From the NCBI RefSeq assembly GCF_964355755.1, contig NC_092678.1, positions 17,458,922-17,522,921 on the forward strand: a DNA stretch of 64,000 nucleotides. Reading direction: 5' to 3'. Every line of letters begins with the position of its first letter. The first letter of the stretch is position 1. Source of the stretch: Antedon mediterranea. Lineage: Eukaryota > Echinodermata > Crinoidea > Comatulida > Antedonidae. The notes beneath the pieces are model-generated. The model worked only from the letters and a program-made list of their open reading frames with translations, did no database searches and had not been told where the DNA came from. The position numbers were made by a program, and so were the translations under genes. Below are positions 1 through 11,631 of the stretch, piece after piece.

Positions 1-762
1 ATTATCCATATGGATATTAAAGTCTCCGCAGAAAACAATTTCAGACGAAAAGAGAATAAAGTCAAACAACATTTTTTCAAAATCATTTAGGAACTCTGTA
101 ACAGACAAGGTTGGTGGTCGATATATGTTAACTAAACGAAGAGATTTCGAGTTAGACGTAATATGCACATGTATAGCCTCAAATGATGCATATGTATGTA
201 CATCCATTTTCAAGTTAACAACTAAGCTTGACTTAGACAGAATTCCAACACCACCCCCAGTTTTGTCCACCCTAGGGACATGCACAAAGCGATATCCTAG
301 TGGAGTTAAATCTCCAATCACAAGATCATCGTCTGGTCCACAACTTCATCACACTTGCGTGCATTTAGAAATTAAGATGTGCTTTTTCTTTAGACCTATG
401 CTTTTCTGTGGATTTAGTACTCGTCTCACCATTTCCAGATACTTGCTCCACTCCTTTTCTTGAGGCTTTGCTTTGCGTTGCGTGGATCGAGCATTAAGTA
501 CACATAATTTTAATTTAGAAAAATGAGTACTTATGGCACTGTGTCCTTTTGCAGTCGGCGGACTGTGTCCAGGTACTGGCTCCACTCTTGGTGTATTTGG
601 TCTCTGTAGGGTTTTATTTGTAGAAATACCGCTGCGAAGATCGTACATCCTATATATCCTCGAGTACGATGATATTGACTGAGTCATTTTCGCGTCCCTG
701 TCATATGAAATTAATTTTCGTGTGGCAACACTCGCGTTTGGCGATAAATAAACAAAAGTCAT
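1..762 (-). pseudogene. 5' part of a non-LTR retrotransposon: ORF start and endonuclease domain, frameshifted
   Basis: Read on the minus strand from about 762 toward base 1, an open frame runs into the start of an AP-like (exonuclease-endonuclease-phosphatase) domain with the motif LKLCVLNARS. It stops near 349. The domain then continues in another frame (about 345 to 1) with the blocks VHVPRVDKTGGGVGIL, LRLVNIYRPP and VFCGDFNIHMD, and leaves the window at base 1. These blocks are diagnostic of the endonuclease of CR1/Jockey-group LINEs; the nick they make primes reverse transcription. The frame change near 345-350 shows a decayed copy. The rest of the element, including the reverse transcriptase, must lie outside the window. 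It lies in the 3' part of, or beyond, the minus-strand LRR exon array. Confidence 0.8.
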
Positions 763-838
763 CTACTGAGACTTGAACTCGCGATGATTAGTCCACACTA
801 TCACGAGACAACGTTTAACCCGCTAGCGCCACGCAACT
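762..838 (-). repeat. tRNA-like sequence with pol III A and B boxes
   Basis: On the minus strand TGGCGCTAGCGG (820-831) matches an A box, and GAGTTCAAGTCTC (768-780) is a fair B box, at tRNA-like spacing. It abuts the start of the LINE ORF. No convincing acceptor stem is seen, so it is a tRNA pseudogene or SINE head rather than a working tRNA. Confidence 0.45.
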
Positions 839-1246
839 TGCTTAAAGAAATTAATCAACTACACTATTTAAACTATGCATACATAACGCCCTAATTTATT
901 ATTAGCCCTCTCTAGACGTGATGAAAGACCGTTTGTGATTGGTCAATACTCACGGTAGTAACCTGGTACGCGCGGCGCGCTGAACATCTGGTGATTCGGC
1001 TCGAAGAAGACGAATTATTATTTATTCGGCCTAACTGATAATAATAATATTATTATTATTAATGTAGATTTATTGTTGGAAATTCTTCTGTTAATTTAAA
1101 CGACCTAGGCCTAAGTGAATATTTTATTGCCAAGGAATCATTAATTAGTAATTATCTGTATATTGCTCTTCGCAAGGTAACTAGGCAGGCTTATTACATA
1201 CATGTGGTCTAGCTACTCCCGACCCAGTAGATATTCTACTTGTTGT

Positions 1247-1421
1247 TGGCTATATAATATAACAGATATCGCCTTTTATATCGGCAAAATATAAGATTTG
1301 ACATTCCCTCGGGAATGATATTTTGTTCGAGGGAATATATTCCCGAGGGGATGTCATTCCCGAGGGATGTTAAATCTGTTATTTTTAACTAACCAGGCGA
1401 ATATCTGTATTATATATTATG
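1247..1421. mobile_element. small MITE-like foldback element
   Basis: Terminal inverted repeats of about 25 nt (ATATAACAGATATCGCC at the left, its near-complement at 1396-1421) enclose several copies of the palindrome TTCCCTCGGGAA. No coding content. The size and structure fit a non-autonomous DNA transposon. Confidence 0.5.
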
Positions 1422-1429
1422 TCGTTAGA

Positions 1430-1746
1430 CACATGTGGCCAAGGATTACCAATAGTAAAATGAATCACTGTCCTATCAGATAGGTGGTGATTCCACTAAT
1501 ACAGGGGCTATTTTGTGAACCAGTTCACCGGGATAACTCCATACTCGTCTCGAATGATGAACTGGATTCTTTAAAGTACACACGGGTTATAACTATGTAC
1601 ACTGGACCTACGGTTTGTAGTACTTATCCGAGAAGACTTGTTCAACCACCAGAACTAGGAGCGAGTCGGCCTCGAACCATTGTTGATATTGTTGGCTCTT
1701 TCGTCATGGTAAACAGCTCCTCTGCATTAACCGCTCGGTCATTTGA
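1430..1746 (-). mobile_element. tRNA-derived SINE, copy 1
   Basis: On the minus strand the copy begins with TGACCGAGCGGTTAA (A box of Ser/Leu type) and has the B box GGTTCGAGGCC. The body includes a stretch with GAACTGGTTCACAAAATAG. It matches the plus-strand copy at 4072-4421 over essentially its whole length, which defines a family. The 116-codon open frame across it on the plus strand is a chance frame. Confidence 0.75.
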
Positions 1747-1749
1747 ATA

Positions 1750-3504
1750 TGGGCCAATAGGTCCAACAAAATTTTATTTAACTACAACATCCTTGCTACA
1801 AACAATCTCGTTGTACATGTTAATCATAGAATAATGGTTTACACTTTTATTCGTGGTTCTTCTTCTGTTCTTCGCAATCAAGAACATGTGACGTATTTCA
1901 ATTAAAACATAATGGTGACGACTTACGATCGACATTTTTCCGACGAACTGTCATACTTCGTAGTCTTGAATAGTTAAACGTCATAATGTCTGAAAACACA
2001 TCGGTACCGGCTTTGACAAAATCTTCAAGCTATGTCTACACTTTCAAACTTTGTATGAAGAAAATGTGATGTGCCCATATTGATGTCATATCAGTAGCAT
2101 AATTTGGTCGTCAAACTAGTTTGATAGTGTAGACAGAGCTATATAAATAGCTAATAACAAGTGACGGTGTATCAAGAAAATAAACGTATACAAGCAGAAA
2201 AAAAAATTCCAAAAATGTTAGTAACCTTAAGCATACTATTCTCTCCCCTCCGAAGAAATGTATACTCAATAGTTATTTTGAATATTCTACATGTTGACTT
2301 ACATAATAAACTGTACGCACTTCCTCCTGAACTGATATCTACCAAATACATCTAAACATTTTACTGTGAACTTTCACACATTTGTGCTTATAATCATCTG
2401 GTTCGGTTTTATCAAAGATATGCTGTGAACATTCTAACAAATCTCGCCCTTTCTCCAAGTATTCTTTAATGTTAATTTTACTTTCACACAAAATCGATTA
2501 TAAAAGGCAACCGATGAACATTACTGTTTAGAGAACACTAAAAACTGCGGCGTTTCTCGATCATCTAGTCCGAGGTGTGTAAAGTTAGAATACACTGCTT
2601 CGGGAATACGCTACCTTAATCCACGTTAGGGCAATTGAGCACTGTCTGTAAGACTTTGTTAAGCAGAAAGGTATATCGAATGAAAACTAAAAGAAAAGTT
2701 AGGAGCTGTGACTAACCATCGATTTCAGCCAAACAAAAACATGGAACATACTCTATCGACTAAATACGGACCAAATCATGACCCATCAAGATCATATGTA
2801 TAACTTGACTGCTGATAAATGACGATCGTAAGCTCTTTACACTCCACCACTGTAAGGAGCTCGAAAGCAGAGATGAATAAATGAAATGAATAACTTTCAC
2901 TACTATATCCTAATTGATAATGAAATAAACATGAACTATATTAAAAACATTAAAATTGTTAACTGAAAGTACATGATGAACAAACACTATTTAGTTTAAG
3001 AACATCTGTAATATAAAGAAATTGAAACTACTTAATTTGTATTTTGTACATTACTTTATTGCATTGTCAATACCAACGTAATGAAATATCAGAATAGAGG
3101 CCTACAGCACCGAATATTTATGATAACGTGATCAAATGATTATTTGAATAGACACCACACCTATGAAATTGAATACAAACATTCTGTAGTAAAAATTAAG
3201 CTGGTTTCTTGTGGTAGCGTCAGCAAGCATTATTGACGTGAGTAGTGTACTTCATATTATTGTTATGATGTATTGTAATTTGTCAGGATATATTTTAAGT
3301 AAACAAAGCTAAATCAAATAAACTGGACTTAGTTTTCCCTTAGTAAATTGACACTTTATACTGCCTTAGTAGGTTACAATGAACCTAAGAATCAGGCAAA
3401 CCTTCAAATATCATATCTTATATCAATCATGTCTAATTTCATAATTAATATATGATTGCAGTCTTGACATTTTTTGGAAGCATAAAATTATAAATTACAC
3501 TTAC
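1750..3504. other. non-coding stretch, probably intronic or downstream of the LRR exon array
   Basis: AT-rich DNA without a convincing exon on either strand. The 64-codon frame at 2161-2355 has no recognisable content and no good start context. Confidence 0.5.
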
Positions 3505-3576
3505 AGTTTTTGCAAAGATGTTAAACCACCGAATACATTTGCAGGCAATGATTGTAAGCTGTTTTCGTATAAATAC
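3505..3576 (-). CDS. LRR exon A1: one 24-residue leucine-rich repeat
   Basis: This is a 72-nt minus-strand exon. The acceptor AG is at 3578-3577 and the donor GTAAGTG follows directly below 3505. The first base, G, completes a Leu codon whose CT would come from the previous exon, and the exon itself ends in CT, so identical exons can be joined in any number. The encoded repeat reads YLYENSLQSLPANVF then GGLTSLQKL. It matches the extracellular LxLxxNxLxxLPxxxF type found in Slit, Toll and lamprey VLR proteins. Such repeats form the curved ligand-binding face of secreted or surface receptors. It is the most 3' of the five repeat exons in the window; no C-terminal LRR cap exon was found beyond it. 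Confidence 0.85.
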
Positions 3577-4071
3577 CTTCAACAACAAAAAGAAACAACA
3601 GTTAGTAATTAAACATTCACGAGCTGTTTCGAAGGATGTCGTCTTTGTTTTTGAACAAAAAAGTTAATTAAAATATGTTGGCCGTATAGAATAGGTGTCT
3701 GTGGAAATTAAGATAAGGCTGATAACGTTACGAACGTTTGGTTATTACACAAATGAAAATGTAAATAAAGTGCATGGTCGAATAGTTTTAGGGTTCTAAG
3801 ATGGAGAAATAGACATCAAACTCGTCTGCTGTCATTCGTCTAAAAGTCAATATAAACGGTCAGGCCGTTATTATAAATGAGAAAACACGTAGTAAAAGTG
3901 TAGTAGTATACATAAACTTAATTTAAACTTTTCATAAAATGTCGATTGATGTTACGTATGAAGTGATATCCGGGAACATTGCGTCAAGTTTATCGAACAA
4001 TTTGGTACGAACTTTCAAAACCGCTTTACCATGCCATTAAGTAATTGTTCATATAAAGAATCGAGTCAAAT

Positions 4072-4421
4072 GGCCGAGCGGTTAAGGCACGGGCGCCGTT
4101 TACCGTACCTAAAGAGCCAACAACATCGACAAGGGTTCGAGGCCGACTCGCTCCTAGTTCTGGTGGTGGAACAAGTCTTCTCGGATAAGGACTATAAACC
4201 GTAGGTCCAGTGTACACAGTTATAACCTGTGTGCACTTTAAAGAACCCAGTTCATTATTCGAAAAGAGTAGGGGGTTACCCCGGTGAACTGGTTCACAAA
4301 ATAGCCCTGTATCAGGGGGATTACCACCTATCTGATAGGACAGTGATTAATTCAATATTGGTAATCCTTGGCCACATTGCCCAAAGACATAAAATAAAAA
4401 TAAAATAAATAAATAAAATAT
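4072..4421 (+). mobile_element. tRNA-derived SINE, copy 2
   Basis: The A box TGGCCGAGCGGTTAAGG and B box GGGTTCGAGGCC lie about 45-50 nt apart. A body shared with copy 1 follows, and the copy ends in an A-rich ATAAA tail (4388-4421). It is about 350 nt long and in the opposite orientation to copy 1. Four shared 15-20 nt blocks, including GGTAATCCTTGGCCACAT, tie the copies together. Confidence 0.8.
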
Positions 4422-5009
4422 CAATGTAAACGATTCTATGTGGTTTATGTTCTAAAAAAACTGCTATTGTTAGCCATATCCATTGAAAAAAAGAACCTAT
4501 TATACTTTTACGGACCATTTTCGCTGAACACGTCGTAGATGTTGGTACTTAGCGTTAGTTAGTTTTAAGTTGGACAAAAGCAGTTTATTAACTTTAAAAG
4601 GAGCATCCCAACCATTGCCTGGTCGGCTATCTGTGACTAAACGTCCTAAATGGAAGATACTAAAGCATTTTTTAAAACTAGAACACAATACTACTGTTGT
4701 AAGGTCTATGGCCCACAAGAGATTTGATGTTACTGTAATGATCAACAACTGTAACATTAACATTGGTCAAATCAAGTAAACATGTTCCTACCAAGAATAA
4801 CCTGTAATACAAAAAAAGTAAACATAATAATACAATTTTAATATAAATGTTATTGACAAAAAGAGAGATAGACGTTTCGGTACCATCATAGAACCATTTT
4901 CAAGATCAAGTGAATTCAAATCAATAATAATTATGTGCACTAAGCACCAAAGTTGGTGACATGAAATGCTACTGAGGGATTGAAATTATATAGTAAACGT
5001 CTTTTTATT

Positions 5010-5180
5010 CCTAGTAATACAACTTAAAACTATCATTTTAATTATTTTGCAAAAAAACAAAAAAACACCAACATATTTTATGTTTTATCCGCTTTGATTA
5101 AGAATAAATTGAATAATTTGTTATTGTTCAGAGTCATACCACAAGGCTTCAATTAAAAAAACATACTTTAACGTACTAAT
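5010..5180. repeat. duplicated intron segment, copy 1 (others near 18240-18430 and 19420-19570)
   Basis: The block containing TTTATCCGCTTTGA and GTTATTGTTCA...GTCATACCAC recurs at 18240-18430 and 19420-19570, always in the same orientation as the LRR exons. It is part of the duplicated intron DNA that accompanies the LRR cassettes. Confidence 0.7.
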
Positions 5181-5221
5181 GTTATAGGATCTAGTATGCC
5201 AACAAATTACACCAGGTATGT

Positions 5222-8098
5222 ATGCAACATTTTACTCCAGAAGATGTAAAAATACTCAAGAATAAACTAGCTAAGTGTGAAACTGATGGGGGTGACAGTG
5301 TCGTATTAAAACGTCGTCAAAAAGTCGAGAATAATATGACCGATATCTTATCATTTCTTATTAACAATAATGTTGAATTAAAGAATTCCGACATTTGCTG
5401 CTGTGAACTTATCTAAAATTGCAACTGTTCATATTGGGGCTGTAGATACTGCCTCGTTATATCGTGAGATAAACAAGATACCATTTGATTTGCAGCTTGT
5501 AAAAGGAGATGTTGAGCATGGTTTTACTGAAAGACAACACATCAAGAATAAGCTGAATGAGTGTTATTGAACAGTCAAAACTTCATTGAACTGCAATAAT
5601 GCTAGCAACGCCAAGTATTTTCCTAATGCTGTTTAAGTGATGCTTCTCGTCAAGGTACGTATAAGCAAAGGCCACAAAAAAGCAGACACATGCCTTCTTT
5701 GTGTCTATACCTTGGACATATGTCCGTTGATACCACCGTGGATGGAAATCAATGCAAAAGTGAGTGCTTTGACTGTTAAAAGTGATGAATATGTTTCTTT
5801 ATTGTTGAGCTGTGATGCTAAATATAAAGAGAATATACTTGGTCCGTCACTCTGGCCTGCTAATGCCATCATTCGTAAATATTATGAGCCTAGAATTGGT
5901 TTGATAGATAATCAATATGACTCCAGCTTTAACCATACTGGTTAGTCATGGCTGTACATCAAACTTGTGATGTCCGAGTAGTTTCATATAACTGTAAGAA
6001 ATTAAAGTCTAGACAGAAAAAGATTATTGACTTATGCGAGACGTATGATGTTATTTGTTTCCAAGATGAGCTTCACCTCTTGAAAACGCTGTATATTGAT
6101 TTTGACTGTTATGGCACGTCGTCTATTGATACCTCCGCATCTCTGGAGGTGTAGCTACATTGTTTAGAAAGAGTTTATATAGTTCTGTTAGGCACATTAA
6201 TCTAGCTGACAATAGCTTGTTGCCATTGAGCTAGGTGTAGATAACAATAAAACATTGCTTGTCAGTGTATACTTAACGTATGACTGCAACGAAAATTGTG
6301 TAAATTTGAAGATATGATTGAGAAGTATGATAACTGTAAAATAGTGCTTTTAGGAGATTTAATTAATTTCTGTACAGAATGAAATCTACATTTGTCTGAC
6401 TGTGAGAATCGGGGTTCACGTCTGACACGTTTACCTTCTATAGCACATAACATAACCAGTCGGTTGGACCATTTAGTTTCCACTCTGAGTTCTCATTATT
6501 GTTTAAGTAATTTTAATTGTAGTTTTGCGTCAGGGAGTTGAGTGATTAGATGTTTTGCCCTACTCTGAAGTAATTTGTACTTTATACTAAGTACATTTGA
6601 GAATACTTGCGAAAAATTTCGCAAGTAGTTCTCGGGTGGGACTCGAACCCACGACCTCCAGATCACTAGCCTGGCGTTCATACCTCTAGACCACTGAGCT
6701 TGCGCTGATGGCTAGTGGTTAGATTCGAGCTCAAGTAAGCAGCGGGTACTGCACCAACAGGATTGTAATTGTAGTTGTAGCTATTGTAATTTTAGCTACA
6801 TGATTTCATAGGGTCTGATCATTTTCCTATTGCATTTTGTATTAATGATGTTTTATGGGATAAGCCTATAACCCATGATTCAAGATAACGACAGACATAA
6901 CATTGCAACTATTGTTAACTGGAAGTCCGTTAGTAAACATGATATTGATAAGTACACTTATACCACATGTATTACTTAATAGTCTTTTAATTAAGTCCTA
7001 AGCTTTCAATTGACATAGTTGCTTTCTGGACGCACCAAAAGCATTCGATCGAGTCAAATCTTATTTAAAGTTTTAGTTGAAAGAGGTGTGCCTATCTTTG
7101 TAGTTATGATCTTACGACTGGTATGATAATCAAGAATGTGTAGTTAGATGGGGACATTGTGTCCCTTCACCTTTTTTCTGTTATTAACGGTGTGCGACAA
7201 GGGTGTGTAATGTCTCCACTGCTTTACAATGTAGCCTATTATATTGACGATCTTTATGTACAACTTAGAGAGTCCAATCATGGGTGTACTATTGGTGATA
7301 ACAAAGTTAATTGTCTTGGTTACGCTGATGACATGCTTCTCATGGCTCCTTTTTCTATTGGAGTACTGAATCTCATTAATGTTTTTGAACTTTATGCTAC
7401 GAATCGAGATATTGTGTACGGTACTATACAATCCAAGTGTATGTTTTTATGTGCTTGTGTACGTAAGTTACAAGGTTGACCTAGTGTTAAGCTAAACCAA
7501 ACTGACCTTGAATTTGTTGACTGTATAACATACTTGGGTCATGTGATTTGTAACTCTCTGAATGATGATAATGATATTAAGAAACAGTATCGAGCTCTGT
7601 GTATCAAAGCTAATGCATTATGCAGGACATTCTCCAAATGTTCCGTTGAAGTTAAATGTCAGTTATTTAAAATGTTTTGCGTTAATGTAAGCCAATACTG
7701 TATGACTCTATGGAGTAAATTCCGTGAAGGTACTGTAAACTAATTCAGAGTTTTCTTTAATAACGGGTTGCGTAAGCTACTGATAATTTTTAGTTATAGC
7801 ATGATGTTTTTAACGAATAACGATCCCTCATTCTATAATTTGATGGAACGCTATACATTATAGTTTTAAGAGCATAATTCATGACAGTTGCAATAGCCTG
7901 ATTCAAACCATAGTTAACGTCATTCCATAATCCAACCTACATCAGCGTTGGTACAAATTGGTATTTTTTTAGGATATTGTAAGTTGATTTGTGGAAGTTG
8001 CTTATTTTATTTCCTGGTTAAATTGTTTCTATTTCTGTTTTTATGATTTGTATATGGATGTACTATCCGAAATAAAGAAAATGAATGAATGAATGAAT
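5222..8098 (+). pseudogene. degraded full-length-type LINE: ORF1-like, endonuclease and reverse transcriptase remnants
   Basis: Frames at 5222-5416 and 5637-5945 look like an ORF1 (the latter has a CLLC pair). An endonuclease starts at 5948 (VVSYNCKKLKSRQKKI, then DVICFQDEL) and its late SDHFPI motif follows the SINE insertion. Reverse transcriptase motifs follow: FLDAPKAFDRV near 7025-7060, NGVRQGCVMSPLLYN at about 7189-7233 and GYADDMLLMAP near 7318-7350. The C-terminal part is open at 7534-7743. The copy ends at AAATAAAGAAAATGAATGAATG just before 8098, a tail shared with 16507-16604. Several frameshifts and stops plus a SINE inside the endonuclease make it inactive. The order of the domains fits an I/CR1-group element, but I cannot fix the clade. 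Confidence 0.8.
6535..6770 (-). mobile_element. tRNA-derived SINE inserted in the LINE endonuclease
   Basis: On the minus strand AAGCTCAGTGGTCTAGAGG is a strong A box and GGGTTCGAGTCCC (6638-6650) is a near-perfect B box. The anticodon arm is not tRNA-like. LINE endonuclease sequence resumes on both sides (ends near 6535, SDHFPI near 6815), so the SINE is a later insertion. Confidence 0.65.
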
Positions 8099-8149
8099 AG
8101 TGTATTGGCCTAGTACAACGTCATGCTATTTTTAAACAGTTAAACCTAC

Positions 8150-8500
8150 CCTTAAATGCATAATTTCACAATTAACCAGATTTACTTACAATTGTAAAGC
8201 TTGTTTCTACAAGTAAGGAAAAATGAGAATAAACACTTACAGTGTAACCAATGAAGTCAAACCACCAAATGCATATTCATACAATGTAGTAATGTCGTTA
8301 AATCTTAAATCCCTTCAAAATAAAAACATGAATACTTGGTAAAATAACAGTTCACGAGTTCAGGTTTTCTTCTTCGGGGAAAAATTGTTACAGTTTGGTG
8401 TGTATGTCAGCGGACAAAATTATGACCTTAAAATAATTTATCTGCATTGTACTGTTAGTGTGTATTACGTGTCAGTGAAAATTAAAGAGGGTCGATAATT
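8150..8500. repeat. LRR cassette flank, copy 1
   Basis: Sequence on both sides of the 8241-8312 exon, for example CAGTTTGGTGTGTATGTCAG and GTGTATTACGTGTCAGTGAA, recurs around the exons at 16755 and 19690. The duplicated unit is therefore exon plus several hundred bases of intron, not the exon alone. Confidence 0.8.
8241..8312 (-). CDS. LRR exon B1: one 24-residue leucine-rich repeat
   Basis: Minus-strand 72-nt exon, acceptor AG at 8314-8313, donor GTAAGTGT below 8241, same entry and exit phase as the other LRR exons. It reads DLRFNDITTLYEYAF then GGLTSLVTL. This B type starts with DL and lacks the LPANVF box of the A type (3505, 12790); it is nearly identical to the exons at 16755 and 19690. 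Role by family: one strand-turn of an extracellular LRR solenoid. Confidence 0.85.
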
Positions 8501-8574
8501 GTGCAAACATTAAAATATCAAAATTAAAATACAAAGTTTATCAATTGAGTACGTAGAACTAAAGATCCGAAGCC

Positions 8575-8940
8575 TAGTTGGTTGGAACTTGTTCCGCCAG
8601 AGATGGTTCCTGATCAAGTTAAAACTATTAAACACGTCACAGGTATGGCGTTGAAAAATGTGGAAGACGCGACAAACTTCCAAGGAAAAAATTCAACTCT
8701 CCAATGCCATCTGTTATTTTTGGTAAAGCTCATTCACTCAAAAACAAGTTTTTGGCTGCAAATGCCAGTATTCGAATACAGGGACAGTTGCCTTATGACG
8801 CTCACTGAAACTTGGCTAAATGAATCTGTTTCGGATCATGTATCAACAAATTATTCTTGTAATCTGGAATTATTAACAGTTGCTCTTCGTCCCTTTTACT
8901 TGCCAGGTTCTAGTCACCATTATCTAGGACTATGTAGTGC
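8575..8940 (+). pseudogene. LINE endonuclease fragment, copy 1
   Basis: The frame at 8582-8950 contains EYRDSCLMTLTETWLNES and LELLTVALRPFYLPG, typical of the mid endonuclease of CR1/L2/Rex1-group LINEs. It lacks both ends. A longer copy lies at 17090-17707 in the equivalent duplicated intron, so the insertion predates the duplication. Confidence 0.7.
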
Positions 8941-9131
8941 AATTAATTAAAGAATTACATGATTTTTAAATATTTTAGACAAAGTTCAACACAGTGTGAC
9001 GTATTGTCTGCTACAATATCTAATGATTACACATTTTTAATAATTATGTAATTTCTCATTTAATAAAACATACCAGTTATAATAACAAATTACCGTATTA
9101 AACGTACAAATCAAAGTATAAAAACAATAAG

Positions 9132-10380
9132 TATATACAGTACCAACGGAAATTACGATAAAAAAGTATCTATTTTATTAATTTCGAAATACAAAGAAAA
9201 AATAACAAAAAAATATCTATATTGTGCCAACAGAGGCCAACAAGGCTTAGGTCCAATTAGGCGTGTGACTCTGACAGTGAAACAATTACAAGGTATAATT
9301 GATATAATACTAATTTAATGTTACTTTATCTCGTATTATCATTATTTGCATGTTTTAGCTGTTTTTCATTAACTGTCTTTGCATGATTATAACAATGTTT
9401 TATCTAGATTGACTGTAATCATGTTGTACTTTCCATATCATATGATTTCTAGACATAGATCAATATCTACGATACAATACAACCGTTAAATGACGATGAT
9501 CCATGTATTCTGCTATATTTTTATTTTTCATTATGGCCGCCGATGGTGCTACAGTAACTGAATTAAAGAGTCTTGTTCGCAAACAATACCAAAATAGAAA
9601 AAATTAAAAAGAGTAAAAGAAAGATATTACGTTTGGACATATCACACATGAAACAGACATATTCCGTAGAAGTAGTAATTCCTAAAATAAAATAATTGTT
9701 TTTATGAGGCATAGAGTTAAACTGACGTTTTCATGAGAAGAAAATATATAATATTTGTTCTACGTGCACAATAAGCTTATTACAACAATATTGCAGATTA
9801 TACGTACGGTGAATCGGTGACGAGTCGGAGACGAACCGAACGGATCATCCAGGATTTCTGAAAAATCTGGCCTAGTGCGCACACTTGGCGCAGCATTGTA
9901 CGAAGGCGTGTCTATATTTGTTTTCGTATCTAATTTTGGCTTTCAAAAATGGTAGCGCAAAGCAATCGCTACTCCTGGATCCGCCCGCCGGAATATTTTG
10001 ACAAAAAATGATGTAGGTTCAGACGTTCTGTGGTACATTTAATTTGTATTATTTGTATGTTCCTTCTTTAAACTTCATCGTAATTTCAAATATAATAATA
10101 TCAATAAAGTAGTATTGTTAACTTAGAAGTGTGTAAGTTATCCAGCACTGAAGAAAACAAACTCAATTCAAACTTAATTATTAAAGCTAAGTGTGTTCAT
10201 TAATGAGATGTAAAGCTGATGAGCTGATTTTAGCATGAGGAAGTGAAAATATGGAGGGAGGGGAACATATAAAATGGAGAGACACAGACATCACCTAACA
10301 AGCAAGCTATTACTGACCCAATGTGAAGGCAGAAATCAAGAATTGTTTGATGGGATGTTCCTGCTTCCAAATTATTGTGG
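9132..10380. repeat. large intron duplication, copy 1 (copy 2 at 12894-14136)
   Basis: About 1.25 kb beginning near TATATACAGTACCAA and ending near TTCCTGCTTCCAAATTATTG matches 12894-14136 with scattered substitutions and indels. Each copy lies just upstream, in minus-strand terms, of an LRR exon. A third fragment, GCAGATTATACGTGAATG, is seen near 16040-16118. No coding content was seen. Confidence 0.8.
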
Positions 10381-10768
10381 TCCCTTTATTTATACAATTT
10401 GAAAAGCAGAACAAAGAGGAGAAGGTGTATTTTTGTTTGTTGCCAGATGCCTATAACTCTGGTTCAAATTTTAAGTTAAGTTTATATTACGGACGGATAA
10501 CGCTAATAATATACGTACCACCATATTCGGTAACCGATACGCCTCAATTATGACGTTAGTAGAGGAAGATACAAACCATTTGTTGGGCGTGCGAATATAG
10601 AACAAGTGATATTCCACCGTACGGAAGGAAAGATGACCAATGCCTCTCATAATAACATTATTTTTCATTTAATAACATTTACTATTAATGATAATAATAA
10701 TTTACTTTAAAACAAACGAATAACAAGTAGGCCTATCATTACACACAATACAACTACATACAGGAGCT

Positions 10769-11631
10769 TAGTCTGGGCTCCAGACGGAGTTTTGTCTTAA
10801 TATTAGTAAAAATATAAATATTTTTGCACATATGGCGTTTCATACGTGTATTACTTGAGTTTGGATACTCCGTCTGGGGAAACACGCACAAGTCACGTGG
10901 TTTGACACCAAGAATTCTTGGTGCATACGATTATCCGGTTGACTACTTTCAGCTGCATGCGATTGGCTACTCACTCGTACACTGTTTTAATATTCATATT
11001 TCAGAATTTCAAAGACTCAACATCTACGACGATGCGCATGCGCTATATTACGTTTAGACAATGTGTACTTGGGTACATTGATGAAAGTTTCTGAAAGCTA
11101 GAAATGATTTTATATGCCTAGTAGTCTGGTAAACATTTGATGGGATTTTTCCCAAGAACATGAAAACTCGTCTTGATATGATAGGCTAGCTTCTCCGCAA
11201 ATCAAACATTGAATGGATCATTTATTATGCGGAGATAATTTAATTTATTTCCCACCCATCCATACCCTGTCCTGTTCTTTGTGGTGGTGTAGCCCTGTTG
11301 TGTGCCGGTGTAGCCCTGTTATGTGCCGGTCGGTGGTGGTATGTACCTTATTGGCGTTCTATTTGGCAGGTCATACGTACGAGTTGAGTATCCCTACGAA
11401 GGAGGCCTAGGCCAGGACTAAACAAATAATAAACAAAACAACTTGGCAACACGATTTTATATTTCAACAGTTGTTCAGTCTCGATCGTACATTCAGCACT
11501 GTATGTACTCTATCTTTTTCATTTTGAAACAAAATGATCATTGGTTGATTCGAAATCCATATTTACATACCGCCCGCCCCATATAGCCAAATACGGTATG
11601 ATAACCTACGTCATTCTTATCGGATGTTTGC
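10769..11631. repeat. tandem duplication, unit 1 (863 bp)
   Basis: It starts at TAGTCTGGGCTCCAGACGGA and ends at TTATCGGATGTTTGC, then the same start recurs immediately at 11632. It contains an internal inverted motif (CTCCAGACGGAG and ACTCCGTCTGGGG) and a short minisatellite (TGTAGCCCTGTTGTGTGCCGG, about 11290-11330). The frames inside are not conserved between units, so they are not coding. Confidence 0.85.

Noticed and set aside
349-463. Plus-strand 112-codon frame at 125-463
   Set aside because: It overlaps the LINE endonuclease read on the minus strand and is its shadow.
1484-1834. 116-codon plus-strand protein gene
   Set aside because: Lies across the SINE; its counterpart at 4026-4217 is the same SINE read in antisense.
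6638-6703. Functional tRNA gene
   Set aside because: A and B boxes are good, but acceptor and anticodon stems do not pair properly and the sequence continues into a SINE body.
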